Shown here piece after piece: positions 22,401 to 32,884 of a stretch of DNA of 64,000 bases. The translations under genes and the position numbers were made by a program. Below the pieces are notes generated by a model. It saw only the letters and a list, made by a program, of their open reading frames with translations. It was not told the DNA's origin and did no database searches. Origin of the DNA: Auriscalpium vulgare (taxonomy: Eukaryota; Basidiomycota; Agaricomycetes; Russulales; Auriscalpiaceae); the NCBI GenBank assembly GCA_019915015.1, contig JAHBBC010000018.1, positions 948,501-1,012,500 of the forward strand. Reading direction: 5' to 3'. The first letter of the stretch is position 1; every line of letters starts with the position of its first letter.

Positions 22401-22728
22401 GGTTCTATGGGCGTGAAATGGTCATGAGCGCATCTATGCGTCGATGAGCATAAGTCCAGTCTTGAGCACAGACAATGTCGTAGGCTCACCATCGAGTCTG
22501 CACGATGAAGCCGCAGGATATGAGGAGCAGCGTGCCGGTTATATCACGACAAAATGTACGTTGAGATGAAATGAGTTGAAACGGCAATGGTGGGGAAAGG
22601 AAGAGCTGGAGGGGGACTCTGTGGCGAAGGAAGTATACGGGCACGTGACAGTATCCTCGTAAGCGTAGGGTCCAGGACTGACGCACGCCTGCGGCCCACC
22701 CAGTGCGTGCTCTTCAGCTTCAACCATC
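22401..22728. promoter_or_regulatory. Shared divergent promoter region
   Basis: The membrane-protein gene (-) and the HECT ligase gene (+) start about 330 bp apart and head to head, so this stretch must hold both promoters unless the former has an upstream exon. No TATA box was assigned. Confidence 0.45.
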
Positions 22729-25700
22729 ATGTTCATCCTCGGACAAGAGAAGAGACGAAGAATCAATCTCGGAGGCGCGACCTCGGCTTCATCTCACCTT
22801 GACATCCTCCACCAAGCAAAGGCGCAGCGCTCGCAGCGCCAGGACTCTCGAAAGCGGCAGGAGAGTGCGGCACACATCCAGGCATGGTGGCGAGGCGTAT
22901 GTCGGAGGAGGGCGGTGAAACGAGAGCTGCGTTTGCTCTTTGAGGCAGATGCCCTCGGGGTGAATGGGCTGCGAGCTTTGGTGCTCATTGGCAGGGATGA
23001 AGAGGTCCTTGCGCAGTGGTCGTCTGCCGTACTGCAGGAAGGCGAAGGTGCGTGCATAGTTGCGGCGGTCGGCCATCAGGGTTGACGATATCCCTAGGTG
23101 CATTCCTCCAACACTTCGTCGGCCCCGAGCGCAATAGCTGGCTCGTATTGGTCCGACGGGCTGCGTTACTCATCCTTCAATCTGCAGCCGACTTTCCTCA
23201 GTAAGCAGCCTGGATCCTTCGAGGGTTCTACTGACGAATAGCATAGATCGCAACATACTGTCGCTCATCTCCGCGTCCTCGATGCGTTACTATCTCCATC
23301 GATTGCCCCCCGAGTATTAGGGCCCCAAGGAGCCGAAGTTACTCTTGAATTTACGCAGTATCTCCTGGGCCACAATTTGTATCCTTTGCTCGCCAAAGCA
23401 ATATCTGGAATAGTACGTACACGTATCTTTGTGGCACTTTACTGCGTGCTCATACCTTCACGGCAGCCCATCGAGCTCAAAAGCTCCGCTGCACTTCCAC
23501 TTCTTGTACTACATCTAACATACCCTCTTCAAACGATTAGCCCAGCCCACTCAGAGCTGTACATCGCTGCCTACACCCAGCTTCTCATTCAACCGTTCTC
23601 CCTACCACTTCTACCCAACCGTCTTCCTCTACAATCTATCACCCATATCGCCGCCAACCTTCCGCTATCAAATATTTCCATACTGGCATCGTCGATCCCT
23701 GAGGTCGTTGAGGCCCTCGCAACGGAAGCACGGGTGCATCTCCTCGCCAACCTCGTCGCGTTCGTTCCTCCGCGGTATGCAAAGCTGGACACCTCCTCGC
23801 TCAACACGATCCTTCAACTATTCACTGCGCTGATGGACGCTCTACCAACCCATGCCCTCGATCCGCCTTCGCGCAAGACATCTATCACATCCCGCAAGCA
23901 CGCCCTCGATGACTCCTCCGACTCTGAGTCCGATTCTGAGGACATCACGCGGGTGATCGCTGTCAATGCCTTCGTCCCGCCGCCACCACCACTACCGACA
24001 CTCGATGCACGGACTCTAACGCGTTTAACGACCCTCGTCTCCACCGGCCACATCACGTCACTACTCACCACAACGCAACGCCATCCTTCGACGCGTCCAT
24101 CTCTGTACGCATTCGTGCTATCGCTGTGTACGGTGTGGCCGAAGCAGGCGGACAGCGTCTTGAGCCATATTGTCGTGTCCAACGGTGGTGGTATCGCTCG
24201 GGAGCTGTACAAGGGATACGTACGGTCTTCTGGCCTCGGAAACGATGACAGCCCAACAGGATTGACAGGTACGCTTCTCCATTGCCATAAATGATTGCAT
24301 CATGTATCCATTTTCGCCTTTCAGACCCGGCCCGTGCGAAGTCCTGGCCAACCCTTCTCTTCCTTGTCGACCTCTACTCGACGATGCTGCTCACAATGGG
24401 CGACGACGAGTTCTTCAGCTCCGGGAAGAACAGTGCACCTCGAAACCCGCTGACCCTCGACGAGTTGACTGCGTTCTCGCGGCAGCTGCGCAACATCGCG
24501 TTCACGTTATACTGGCGTGAAGACCAGACCGACGTGCAGGAAGGTCGCGTGCCTGGTGTGGCGCTGAAGTGGGAAGGCGTTCGCGAGAAGGTCACCAAGT
24601 GCTTGTTAGCGCTGCATGCGCGAGAGTGAGTGCTTTCGATCTTTCTGTATGTGCTGTGATGTGCTAACGACCGGTTAGTTCGCGAAAGCCCTTCACGCCG
24701 CCAGGGCATTGGCTTGTCACGGCCCAGATCGATATGTCCTCGTTCATTGAAGCAGCTGTGTGAGTAATCGGTCATTTCTCGTCTGATATTGTCTTGACTG
24801 ATACTCCTTCCAGCTTCGAGGAGCAGCAAATCGCTCAGCCCGTCGGCGCGAAGGCATTGACCAAACGCCAAATATCATACCTCTCCCCACGTCTTGGCGT
24901 ACTCAACAACATCCCCTTCACCATCCCATTCGAAGTCCGCGTCAGCATTTTGCGGAACTTCATCGCCAATGACATGCAGAATCGCGGTATCGACCGGCAC
25001 GATCTTCACCGACGTGCGCGCGCCACAGTGCGACGTGGTCATGTCGCTGAAGACGGCTTTGACAAGCTTGGGGAAGCGGACTTGAAGCAGCCGATCGAAA
25101 TCACGTTCATTGATCAATTTGGGGAGCAGGAGTAAGCTGTGGTTGTCTCATTTTGAAAACGCCGTTGATCGTCGTCTCTGTAGGATGGGAATCGACGGAG
25201 GCGGAGTCTTCAAGGAGTTTTTGACTGACCTGGCGAAGGAAGTGTTCGACAGTAATCGGGGGCTCTGGCTGGTGAACAAGAACAACGAGCTGTACCCAAA
25301 TCCTGGCCAGTATGCAACAGAACGTACGTTCTCTTTGTCGTGACATGTCACTCCCTTATTGACGCGTGGGCACATAGCGCACAGTTTGAACTGGTATCGC
25401 TTCATAGGACGCATCCTCGGCAAGGCACTGTACGAGGGCATCCTCGTCGACGTCGTCTTCGCAAGCTTCTTCCTAGCAAAGGTACGTCTTCTACCGAAGT
25501 ATGTGTACGACGCCCTCACCTTTCTTTTGTGCAGTGGCTTGGGAAGCAGAGCTTCCTCGACGATCTGGAGTCCCTCGACCCCGAGCTTTACCAAGGGCTA
25601 GTGTTCCTTAAGCACTATACTGGCGATCCGGAAGACCTCGCTTTGAACTTCACGATCTCTGATGAAGGTGCGTGACCGCGAAGAGTGCTGAAAGTGATCG

Positions 25701-26517
25701 CTCATGGTCATGGTTCGATGTCTGTAGAGTTCGGCGTGGCGAAGACCATTGAACTGGTCCCGCACGGGAGCAATATCGCTGTTACGCGCAGTAACAGACT
25801 CGAGTACATCCACCGGGTGTCGCACTACCGGCTCACCAGGCAAATCAAGCGACAAAGCGATGCATTCTTTGAGGGTCTTTCGGACATGATTGATGTGAAA
25901 TGGCTGCGGTTTGTATCTACACGCTTTCGACATGTCTTCGTGTTGTTGACGATTAGACAGGATGTTCAATCAGCAAGAGCTACAAATCCTGTTGGGCGGT
26001 GTCAATACGCCCGTCGACCTCGAGGATTTACGCAAGCACACGAATTATGGCGGGTTGTACGCAGACGATCATCCGACGATCGTCGCCTTTTGGAATGTGA
26101 GTGTCACCGGGCAAGCCAGACATTTGTCACTGACTGAGCGTGGTTTTAGGTCGCCAACACCCTCAACCCGGAGCAGCGTCGCCTCATGGTTCGCTTTGTG
26201 ACCAGCGTCGGACGGCCGCCACTGCTGTACGTCTTTCACCTTCTCTCGTTTAGCACGTCGTCGTGACAGACTGCGGCCGTATAGTGGTTTCAAAGAGCTC
26301 GTACCGAACTTTTCCATACGCGACGCTGGCGAGGACCAGTCGCGCCTACCAACATCCAGTACTTGCGTCAATTTGTTGAAGGTGTGCTTCATCCAGTGTT
26401 ATCTATGCGACGAAGTCCTAATCCTATCTACAGCTTCCGCGGTATAAAAGTGAGAAGGTGCTGAAGGACAAGTTGTTGCAGGCGATAACTTCGGGCGCAG
26501 GCTTCGACCTTTCTTGA
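22729..26517 (+). CDS. HUL5: HECT E3 ubiquitin ligase, Hul5/UBE3C-like
   Basis: The start [20 protein letters not shown] is typical of the Hul5/UBE3C family. An IQ motif follows ([15 protein letters not shown], near residue 47). About a dozen exons run on; the first intron ends before [16 protein letters not shown]. Middle segments include [20 protein letters not shown] and an acidic linker [16 protein letters not shown]. The HECT domain begins near 24.9 kb ([18 protein letters not shown]) and shows [40 protein letters not shown] and the catalytic-Cys loop [14 protein letters not shown] (Cys codon 26364-26366). The end is [14 protein letters not shown]. The enzyme takes ubiquitin from E2 onto the Cys and extends chains on proteasome-bound or misfolded substrates. 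It looks intact, roughly 1,050 aa. Symbol by family resemblance. Confidence 0.92.
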
Positions 26518-26729
26518 TGTGGAGAATTAGAGGGTGTATTGTTAGCTATTGTTTAGATGCTCAATGTTGTCTGTATCGAATGACTGTGGTCTGTACATGT
26601 AATGTCTCCTACGATATCATAATCGCACCTGGTAGTCCCTATAAGCGGAGCTAATAAGCTGTTAGATGGTAGGGGGGGTCTCTAAGCTAAGTAGCCTAGG
26701 TTAGCTGCTTTTCAGTACCGCGCCCACCT
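26518..26729. other. 3' flank of the HECT gene
   Basis: AT-rich (GTTAGCTATTGTTTAGATGC), with a run of seven G at about 26672. Suited to polyadenylation; no gene seen. Confidence 0.45.
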
Positions 26730-26820
26730 GTGAAGCCCGGCTATCATTACTAATAAGAAGTGGTAGCTCATCGAGCTACCGCTTCTAGCTAGAGGGCTTT
26801 GAAGGCCCAGCAGGCTTCAC
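26730..26820. repeat. Nested inverted repeat (foldback)
   Basis: GTGAAGCC at 26730-26737 pairs with GGCTTCAC at 26813-26820. Inside, AGAAGTGGTAGCTC (26756-26769) pairs with GAGCTACCGCTTCT (26773-26786) across a 3-base loop with one G-T pair. The form suggests a small non-autonomous transposon or a structured RNA. No coding content. Confidence 0.65.
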
Positions 26821-26984
26821 GCAATAGCGTCCCCTAGCCCGAGGACACTTCACAATAATACAACCTCGTATACCGGGATAAGTATCATCGGCGCCGTCGG
26901 CACGCCATCCGCCGCTCCCATTCCGTGCTCCGCGTCGCGCGTCGTCGTCCACTTTACATCAGCAAAATCGAAATATTTTTATGT

Positions 26985-27330
26985 AGCATTATAATCGATT
27001 ATAATGGCCATAATCCGATGTTTCACTGAAATGCGCTAAAATCCGGGAGGGGGCATTATAACCCATTATCACAAAGCTCTTTTGGTTGTAAAGCGGGTGC
27101 CCTGGTTGTGAAACGGCGCTTCTGTTCATAATTCTGCGCTCGTATTGTAGGGATCCAGGCAGATTATAATCCATTATTACACGAGGGAGGATGTCATAAT
27201 CAGATCATATTCAGGAGCGCGATACAGGATTATCACAGCGATTATAGCTGATTATAATGAAGGGGCAGGCAGGCGCGACTCGCGGGAGCTTAGAGTGCAG
27301 TAATATATCATTGATTATGAGGGTACAGGG
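26985..27330. repeat. Cluster of GATTATAAT motifs with a 20-bp palindrome
   Basis: CATTATAATC followed at once by its reverse complement forms a perfect palindrome at 26987-27006. Related half-sites recur to 27330: CATTATAACCCATTATCAC, GATTATAATCCATTATTAC, GATTATCACAGCGATTATAG, CTGATTATAATG and TTGATTATGAG. More than ten sites in about 350 bp is far above chance in otherwise mixed sequence. They may be binding sites of a dimeric protein or subterminal repeats of a transposon. Confidence 0.6.
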
Positions 27331-28118
27331 ATACAGAGCTGCTACAACGGGGAATAGTGCAAGGGCAGTGCATATATGCGCGCGGAAAGTTGCCGAGGAA
27401 GGGTGGTAGGTGTCGATGAATGTTGGACGCACTGGAACGGATGTAAGACCACTGGAAAAACGGAGTCGCAAGAGGCGAGCGTACCTTATGACCTCGTCAA
27501 AGTCGTCGCCAACGTGATGCTGCAGATGTGCTGTCAGAGCGGGAAGTCGAGAAGGATATGCCACATACCTAGGGAGCCGCGCAGGTTCCAGCGACCAAGA
27601 GCCGAGAAACTGCAGAAGCCATCAGCGCCGAACGACGGCGCATATATTTGCGCTTACCTAGAGATCCGGCTCTTCGATGCAGTGAAGGAACTGTGGATAA
27701 CGCGTTGTCAGTCGGCACGCGGATAATGTGAGCGCAAGAGCACTTACTGGCAGATTTATGTTTATGCAATTGAAGATTAACTTGGCGGCAGCGAGTAATG
27801 CACGCAGGCGGGCAGGCGGGTACTGGCAGAATGAAGGAGGGAGGGAAGGAGCATCGAAAGAGCGAATGCGCTCCACGGTGCTATATATACGGGCGAGGAG
27901 TGGACTTTGAAAGCGCGACGCAACGCGTCAGAGTCAAGACAGCGCCCCGCATACAGCCTGCCATTTTGCCTCAAGGCTATTTTACATGCCCGGCTGGCAG
28001 CGTCCCACCCAAAGTCCCTGACACCCTCCAAAATGGCCGCTGCGACTACCCTCCTCTCTCCCACCCAAAGTCCAGCTCCGCCGCGCACTTCTTGCCCGCT
28101 ACATTGACTTCCTATTAG
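27331..28118. other. Non-coding, upstream of the MYND gene
   Basis: No gene supported with confidence. A first MYND exon starting MAAATTLLSPTQSPAPP at about 28033 is possible, but its phase does not fit the next exon. CTATATATACGGG near 27881 is a TATA-like box. Confidence 0.4.
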
Positions 28119-28391
28119 ATTTCCCGGCGCACACCCGATGGCAAGCAGCCACTCGCACTGCTGGGCCCTCCGATGAACGTCTTCCATGCGCAGCAACACC
28201 CGACAGCTCCACTCAGTCGCAGAAATGATCGTGAAGGTTTGATGACGAGGTGTGTTGCATAACGTTGATGTAGGTGCGGCTTGAATTCCGTTGTTCCAGC
28301 ACTGTGCAGAACCAGCCAAGTTATGCTCGCGGCGCTGTTGCGCGTCAGCAAAGGCTTTATTGCCATCACCATAAGTACTCCCGTCGACCGC
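28119..28391 (+). pseudogene. MYND zinc-finger gene, 5' part, cut by a retrotransposon
   Basis: Exon 28119-28249 (after acceptor TTCCTATTAG) encodes ISRRTPDGKQPLALLGPPMN and on to GLMTR. An intron 28250-28309 leads in phase to TSQVMLAALLRVSKGFIAIT and ISTPVDR, where the Ty3/gypsy element begins at 28392. If the element and one copy of the CCGC duplication are removed, the frame continues without a break into AARYLKFTGGRAEETAPARA at 36660. This shows insertion into a coding exon. Any first exon upstream is unresolved. Confidence 0.65.
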
Positions 28392-29048
28392 TGATACGCT
28401 ATCACCCGGGACGGACCCTAGCGGGGCGTGCGGCGAGTGCCTCACAGGACAACAACCACCAACACTGCCTCCTATACGTCGCGATCCAGTCCGGGTGACT
28501 AGTCTTGCTGAGGGGGGAAGGTGTTCGTGTCGCTGTCGCGCTTCGTGCCCTCCCCGCGGTCGTGCGGGGCCACCTCCTACCGCCTAAACACCAAACTAAA
28601 CACTCACCTGCCTGGGGATGCCCTCTACGGGATCCTCCTCCGAGTGCTTCGCACCCGTGTGCGAAGCGTCCGCCTATGGGCCGTCGCACCCCCTCTTGCC
28701 TGTCCGCCTGCCTACCTGTTCCCACATCGGTGGGGTCCTTCCTTCCTAAGTCTGGTAGCGCCTCAGGCTACAGTTTCTGTGAGGTAAAGGGTGTGGGTGG
28801 CTTGCGCCGCCCACAGGTTGATTGGGTTGCTACGTCTCGCGCAGCTCCCTAAGTAGTGGCTCTACCTACGTCGCTAAGCCCTCCCGATCTAGCCCGTTCC
28901 GGTGATCCGTTCCGTCGCCAGTCCCGGTTGCTCCTGGGTCGCCGGACCACGTTCCCATCACCCCCGCTCCCGCGACCCTGCGCCTCGCATGCTGCTTCCC
29001 CGTCTCGCGACGTCTCGCTACACGCTTGCCCGCGGCCTGAACCTATCA
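28392..29048 (-). repeat. 3' LTR of the gypsy element
   Basis: It is 657 bp, TG...CA with 5-bp terminal inverted repeats TGATA/TATCA, and near-identical to 35999-36655. In element orientation this is the downstream LTR, next to the polypurine tract. Confidence 0.93.
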
Positions 29049-29059
29049 TTTCTCCCCCC
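29049..29059 (-). other. Polypurine tract
   Basis: On the minus strand GGGGGGAGAAA lies directly before the LTR start TGATA. This is the standard position and composition of the plus-strand primer of LTR retrotransposons. Confidence 0.85.
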
Positions 29060-29108
29060 AACTGAAACTTCGACTGTCCTCAGTCGCCGTAGTGCTGGGC
29101 GGTACTTT

Positions 29109-32100
29109 TTAGACGGTGATCTCGTCGTCCTTGTCATCGTCTTCCCGGGTGGGGTCGTCTGCTTCCTCTTCATGAATGACATCGTGATCCTGCCTATCTT
29201 CATGAAGTAGCTCGTCCACCCTGGACTGTGGGACGTCCAGAAATTCGGGCAACTCTGGCAGCGCAATGTTCGTTCGCGCGAAGTAAGGCAGGACGCGAAA
29301 CTCCGCGACCGGCCGGTCGAAGAGCGCACCGTGGAGGTCCGCAAGCACGTAAGGTCCTCCTTTCCGTCGGCCAATTACCACGAACGGTCCATCGTAGCGC
29401 GGAAGCATTTTTCGATCTAATGACTTCTCGTACCGCGTGAACCGTAGGAGGACCAAGTCGCCTCTCTTGAAATTGTAGTCGCGAATCGTCGCTTCGTGGT
29501 CACGTTCAAATTTTACCGCCGCGATACGTCGCGCTTCAAAGACTTTGTCGTGGATGGTCCTTAACTGGGCTTTTCTCTTTTGTAGGGCCATTGCCCTGCG
29601 CGCTATGAGGTCTGTGGAAGACAGTAGAGACTCGGGCGGAGGCATCAAGTATGAAGCCTCGATGATATCCAGCGGCATTAGCGGTTGCGTTCCTGTTACC
29701 GCGAAGTATGGCGAGCAGCCCATCTTCCGCCTGATCGTTATCCTGTCCGACCAGAATACCGAGTACGCGACCGATGACCATTTTGCAGCGTTTCCATCGG
29801 CTGCCTTGTAGAGCGCTTGACGTACGTCGAAGTGAGACCGCTCGACTATTCCGTTGGCTCGCGAATTATATCCCGATATTCGAATGTGCCGGACTCCATA
29901 CTTATGCGACAGGGATTCCAAGGCCGACACGAACGGTGCGCCGTTGTCCGTGACCACTTCTCGCAGGGCGCCCCACCGGCACAAGACGTCTTCGAAAATC
30001 CATTTCGCGATGGCGTCCGCCGTCTCCGCCCTTAGCATTCTCCACTCTGGATAGTGGGTTACGGAGCAGCGTCCTTGCACGATGTATTTGAATCCGCCGC
30101 TTGCTGGCATATGCATGGTGTCTGCATACATCTTTGCGAAAAGGTTCGCCGGCGTTGCCACCGTTGGCGGTATCAGGCTGTGGCGAACTAGTCGGGTTTC
30201 GCAAATATGGCACGTTCTCACCCACCAGGCCACGTCTGCGTCCACGTATGGCCACCAGAAACGCTCCAACAGCATCATCCGCGTCGCGTAGACGCCTTTG
30301 TGTCCGACATCGTCATGAGCTGCTTTGAGGACCGCGATACGTCGGTCTCCTCCCAGCACGAGTTGGTGCCTGCCTTGGTGGTGCCTTTTGAAAAGGCGGT
30401 CCCCATCCTTGAAGAACTGGAGCGCGTATCGAGCGAAACGAGCGAACTGTTCGTCGGTCAAGTCCGCCGGCCGCGCCAGGGTCCCTAACCAGTCCCTGAC
30501 TAGTTCCAGCCGCTTGTCAGCTTCATGAGCCTTGTCTGATCTGGGAACATCGCGATACGTCGCGTCCTGTACTGGTGCGGGTTGCATTTGGACCGTAGTT
30601 GCCCAGACGTCGGCCGGTTCATCGTGGGAGCGCCGGGCCTCCTCGCGACGTATCGCGTCCTGGCTTGAACCAGCCCCATGTTCGTCTGGTATGCTTCCTG
30701 GCCCCGTCCATCCATCTTGCCGTCGCGAGGCTCTCTCTTGCGCTGTCTTCGGGACTACCATGTTTACGATATGTGCGAAACCATACACCGCATCAACCCA
30801 GTCGTCGAAGTCGTCTTCCTGTTCCAGAGCGTCTCCTGGTTGCCTACGCCTCCTGGATAGGCCGTCGGGCCCGTGGAAGAGTCCCGGCACGTGCACTAGC
30901 TCAAAATGGAACATCAGGATGCCTATAATCCACCTGTTCATACTGGCCGATGGCTCGAGGTCAGGATTTTCCAGCATGCCTTTGATATACCTGGCGTCGA
31001 CCTCAATGGTCAGGTTCCTCACCCCTATCAGGTAGACTTTAAGGGCCCGCAGGGCTCGAAAAAGACCATAGAGCTCCAGCTTGGGCTGCGAGAACCGCGC
31101 TTCGCGATCGTTTAGCGCGATGCTACCAAATCGGGAATATCGGCGTCTCTTCCTGTCTTGGGGAACGTTGGGGTCCGCCTGACTCAATAGGAAACCCACC
31201 GCGATGTACGAGGTGTCTACCGCTAGGATCACGGGGGCCTCCGACGTGTAATCAATCGGTAGGAGCGCTGGTGATGCGAGGACTGCCTCCTTGAGGTCCT
31301 CCATAGCTCGCGACTGTTCGGGTCCCCATTCGAACGGGACGTCCTTCCTCGTCAGGTGTGTCAAGGCATGGGCTCGGTGCGCAAAGTTACGGATAAAGAT
31401 GCGCAGGACTCCGACTGTCCCCAAGAAAGCCCGTACGTCTGAGAGGTCCGTGCACGGCCCCCAATTGCGAATCTTCGCGACCTTTTCTTCGTCTGCCATC
31501 CTTCCTTGCGGTGTGCAGCGATGCCCTACCACGTAGAATTCTGGTACGCACAGCTGTGATTTCCATCCTGAGAACGTGCCATGACAGTAGCGCATTCGTT
31601 GGACTACCCTGTTAACGTTGTTAAAGTGTTCCCATACGAACCGCCTTATGCCGTTGTTGCCGGGGATCGTTTCGTATCCTCCGCCTTCCGTCCTGTAGTC
31701 CGAGTCCGGCCCCTTCAGGGGGACGTCGTCTATAAAAGGCACCGTAATATGCGGGATTTCCGGTTGGAGAATAAAGGTCACGTCGTCGTGGAAGATCGGG
31801 ACGGAATTCGTCCACCCCATAGGCAGGGTCACCAGCCGTTTTGCGCCGTACGGCGTCTGGAAAGTCGTGAGGTCCCTTGAGGCTTCATCTAGTCTCCTTT
31901 CGTCATAGCCCACGTAGAGGTCCAGAATTCCCCCGCACGGCCGCCCCGCAAACTGCTCCGCCAAATGATCTGGGAAGGGGGGTACTCCTGAGTGCGCGAT
32001 GGTCACCGCATTCAGGGGTTCCAGACTATGGACTATACGGAGGCTGGTCCCGTCCTTCTTAACCACACAGAACCACCTAGAGCGGTACGACGAGTTTGAG

Positions 32101-32879
32101 TCCTCGTAGACTCCCGCGGCGATCTTGGTCTTGATGAGCGCCATGACCTTGTCGTATATCCCTGGCGGAATCGGAATATTTCGCTGAACCCACGGCCGAT
32201 GCGGAACTACTGGTATTGTGACGGGGGGGAAGAAGTCTTCTCGGAAGCGCCCCCGCTCCGAGTCGTCCCAGGCAAATGCCTCGTTTTGTGCGCACATAAA
32301 CGCATGCATGAGCTTCCTTTCTTCCGGCCATAGGAAATCTCCGTCGTGGACTCGGTCAAATTGTTCGCGACGTTCCGCGGTGTACCTTCCCGTGGGTACG
32401 AAGTCCGGTGGCTTCTCTGGGAGCGGCGGCATATCCGCCAGGGGGTCCCCTCTGATCTCTCTGAGGATCCGGAAGTGCTCCGGCAGGTCCGTACGAATGG
32501 GCTTTACCTTGAGGTGTGCTGGCTTGTAACGCTTCTTCGTGGCCGCAAAGACTTCGCGCTGCATCGCGGTCGGCTGTAGCTCACCTCTGTCCGTTTCCTC
32601 CTCTCTTTCTCTCCCACTCTCGCCGTCTCCCCAGTCTGCCGCCGTCCAAATAAACGTCCCTGCTCTTGCTCGTTCCTCCTCTTCCTCTCCTTCTTCCGCT
32701 CGCTTCGCGAACACTCCCGCGTATTCCTCCGGTAGGTCGCACACTGACAAATAAGCTGACTGCACATCTTCGATTGTAGGCGAGGATTCGAGGTACACCA
32801 GGGATTCCATTCTAAGAGTATCAGGCTTATCGGGCTCGAACCCCACGACCAGCCCTACCTCCTCCTGGTCCTCCAACAA
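29109..32879 (-). CDS. pol: Ty3/gypsy pol: RT, RNase H, integrase
   Basis: An open frame of 1,256 codons. Reverse transcriptase covers about residues 240-480, with the catalytic box VPFIDDVPL (FxDD form) near 381 and LVTLPMGWTNS before it. The RT thumb and RNase H follow (AFLGTVGVLRIFIRNFAHRA; VILAVDTSYIAVGFLLSQ). The integrase has the zinc motif HDDVGHKG...CHIC near 855-895, the core D in MYADTMHM, DNGAPF and E in NGIVERSHF, then a GPFVVIGRRKGGPYVL GPY/F module. There is no ATG at the start; the frame extends upstream over the gag stop (GFSRLEDLLED), which fits expression by -1 frameshifting. It makes cDNA and inserts it into the genome. No break seen. Confidence 0.95.
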   Translation of the reverse strand: MLEDQEEVGLVVGFEPDKPDTLRMESLVYLESSPTIEDVQSAYLSVCDLPEEYAGVFAKRAEEGEEEEERARAGTFIWTAADWGDGESGREREEETDRGELQPTAMQREVFAATKKRYKPAHLKVKPIRTDLPEHFRILREIRGDPLADMPPLPEKPPDFVPTGRYTAERREQFDRVHDGDFLWPEERKLMHAFMCAQNEAFAWDDSERGRFREDFFPPVTIPVVPHRPWVQRNIPIPPGIYDKVMALIKTKIAAGVYEDSNSSYRSRWFCVVKKDGTSLRIVHSLEPLNAVTIAHSGVPPFPDHLAEQFAGRPCGGILDLYVGYDERRLDEASRDLTTFQTPYGAKRLVTLPMGWTNSVPIFHDDVTFILQPEIPHITVPFIDDVPLKGPDSDYRTEGGGYETIPGNNGIRRFVWEHFNNVNRVVQRMRYCHGTFSGWKSQLCVPEFYVVGHRCTPQGRMADEEKVAKIRNWGPCTDLSDVRAFLGTVGVLRIFIRNFAHRAHALTHLTRKDVPFEWGPEQSRAMEDLKEAVLASPALLPIDYTSEAPVILAVDTSYIAVGFLLSQADPNVPQDRKRRRYSRFGSIALNDREARFSQPKLELYGLFRALRALKVYLIGVRNLTIEVDARYIKGMLENPDLEPSASMNRWIIGILMFHFELVHVPGLFHGPDGLSRRRRQPGDALEQEDDFDDWVDAVYGFAHIVNMVVPKTAQERASRRQDGWTGPGSIPDEHGAGSSQDAIRREEARRSHDEPADVWATTVQMQPAPVQDATYRDVPRSDKAHEADKRLELVRDWLGTLARPADLTDEQFARFARYALQFFKDGDRLFKRHHQGRHQLVLGGDRRIAVLKAAHDDVGHKGVYATRMMLLERFWWPYVDADVAWWVRTCHICETRLVRHSLIPPTVATPANLFAKMYADTMHMPASGGFKYIVQGRCSVTHYPEWRMLRAETADAIAKWIFEDVLCRWGALREVVTDNGAPFVSALESLSHKYGVRHIRISGYNSRANGIVERSHFDVRQALYKAADGNAAKWSSVAYSVFWSDRITIRRKMGCSPYFAVTGTQPLMPLDIIEASYLMPPPESLLSSTDLIARRAMALQKRKAQLRTIHDKVFEARRIAAVKFERDHEATIRDYNFKRGDLVLLRFTRYEKSLDRKMLPRYDGPFVVIGRRKGGPYVLADLHGALFDRPVAEFRVLPYFARTNIALPELPEFLDVPQSRVDELLHEDRQDHDVIHEEEADDPTREDDDKDDEITV

Positions 32880-32884
32880 ATCCT

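Noticed and set aside
28500..28860. Open frames within the LTRs (also at 36110-36460)
   Set aside because: Identical frames in both LTRs simply reflect the repeat; no coding motif.
29228..32754. Many plus-strand frames opposite gag and pol
   Set aside because: Antisense shadows of long GC-rich ORFs.
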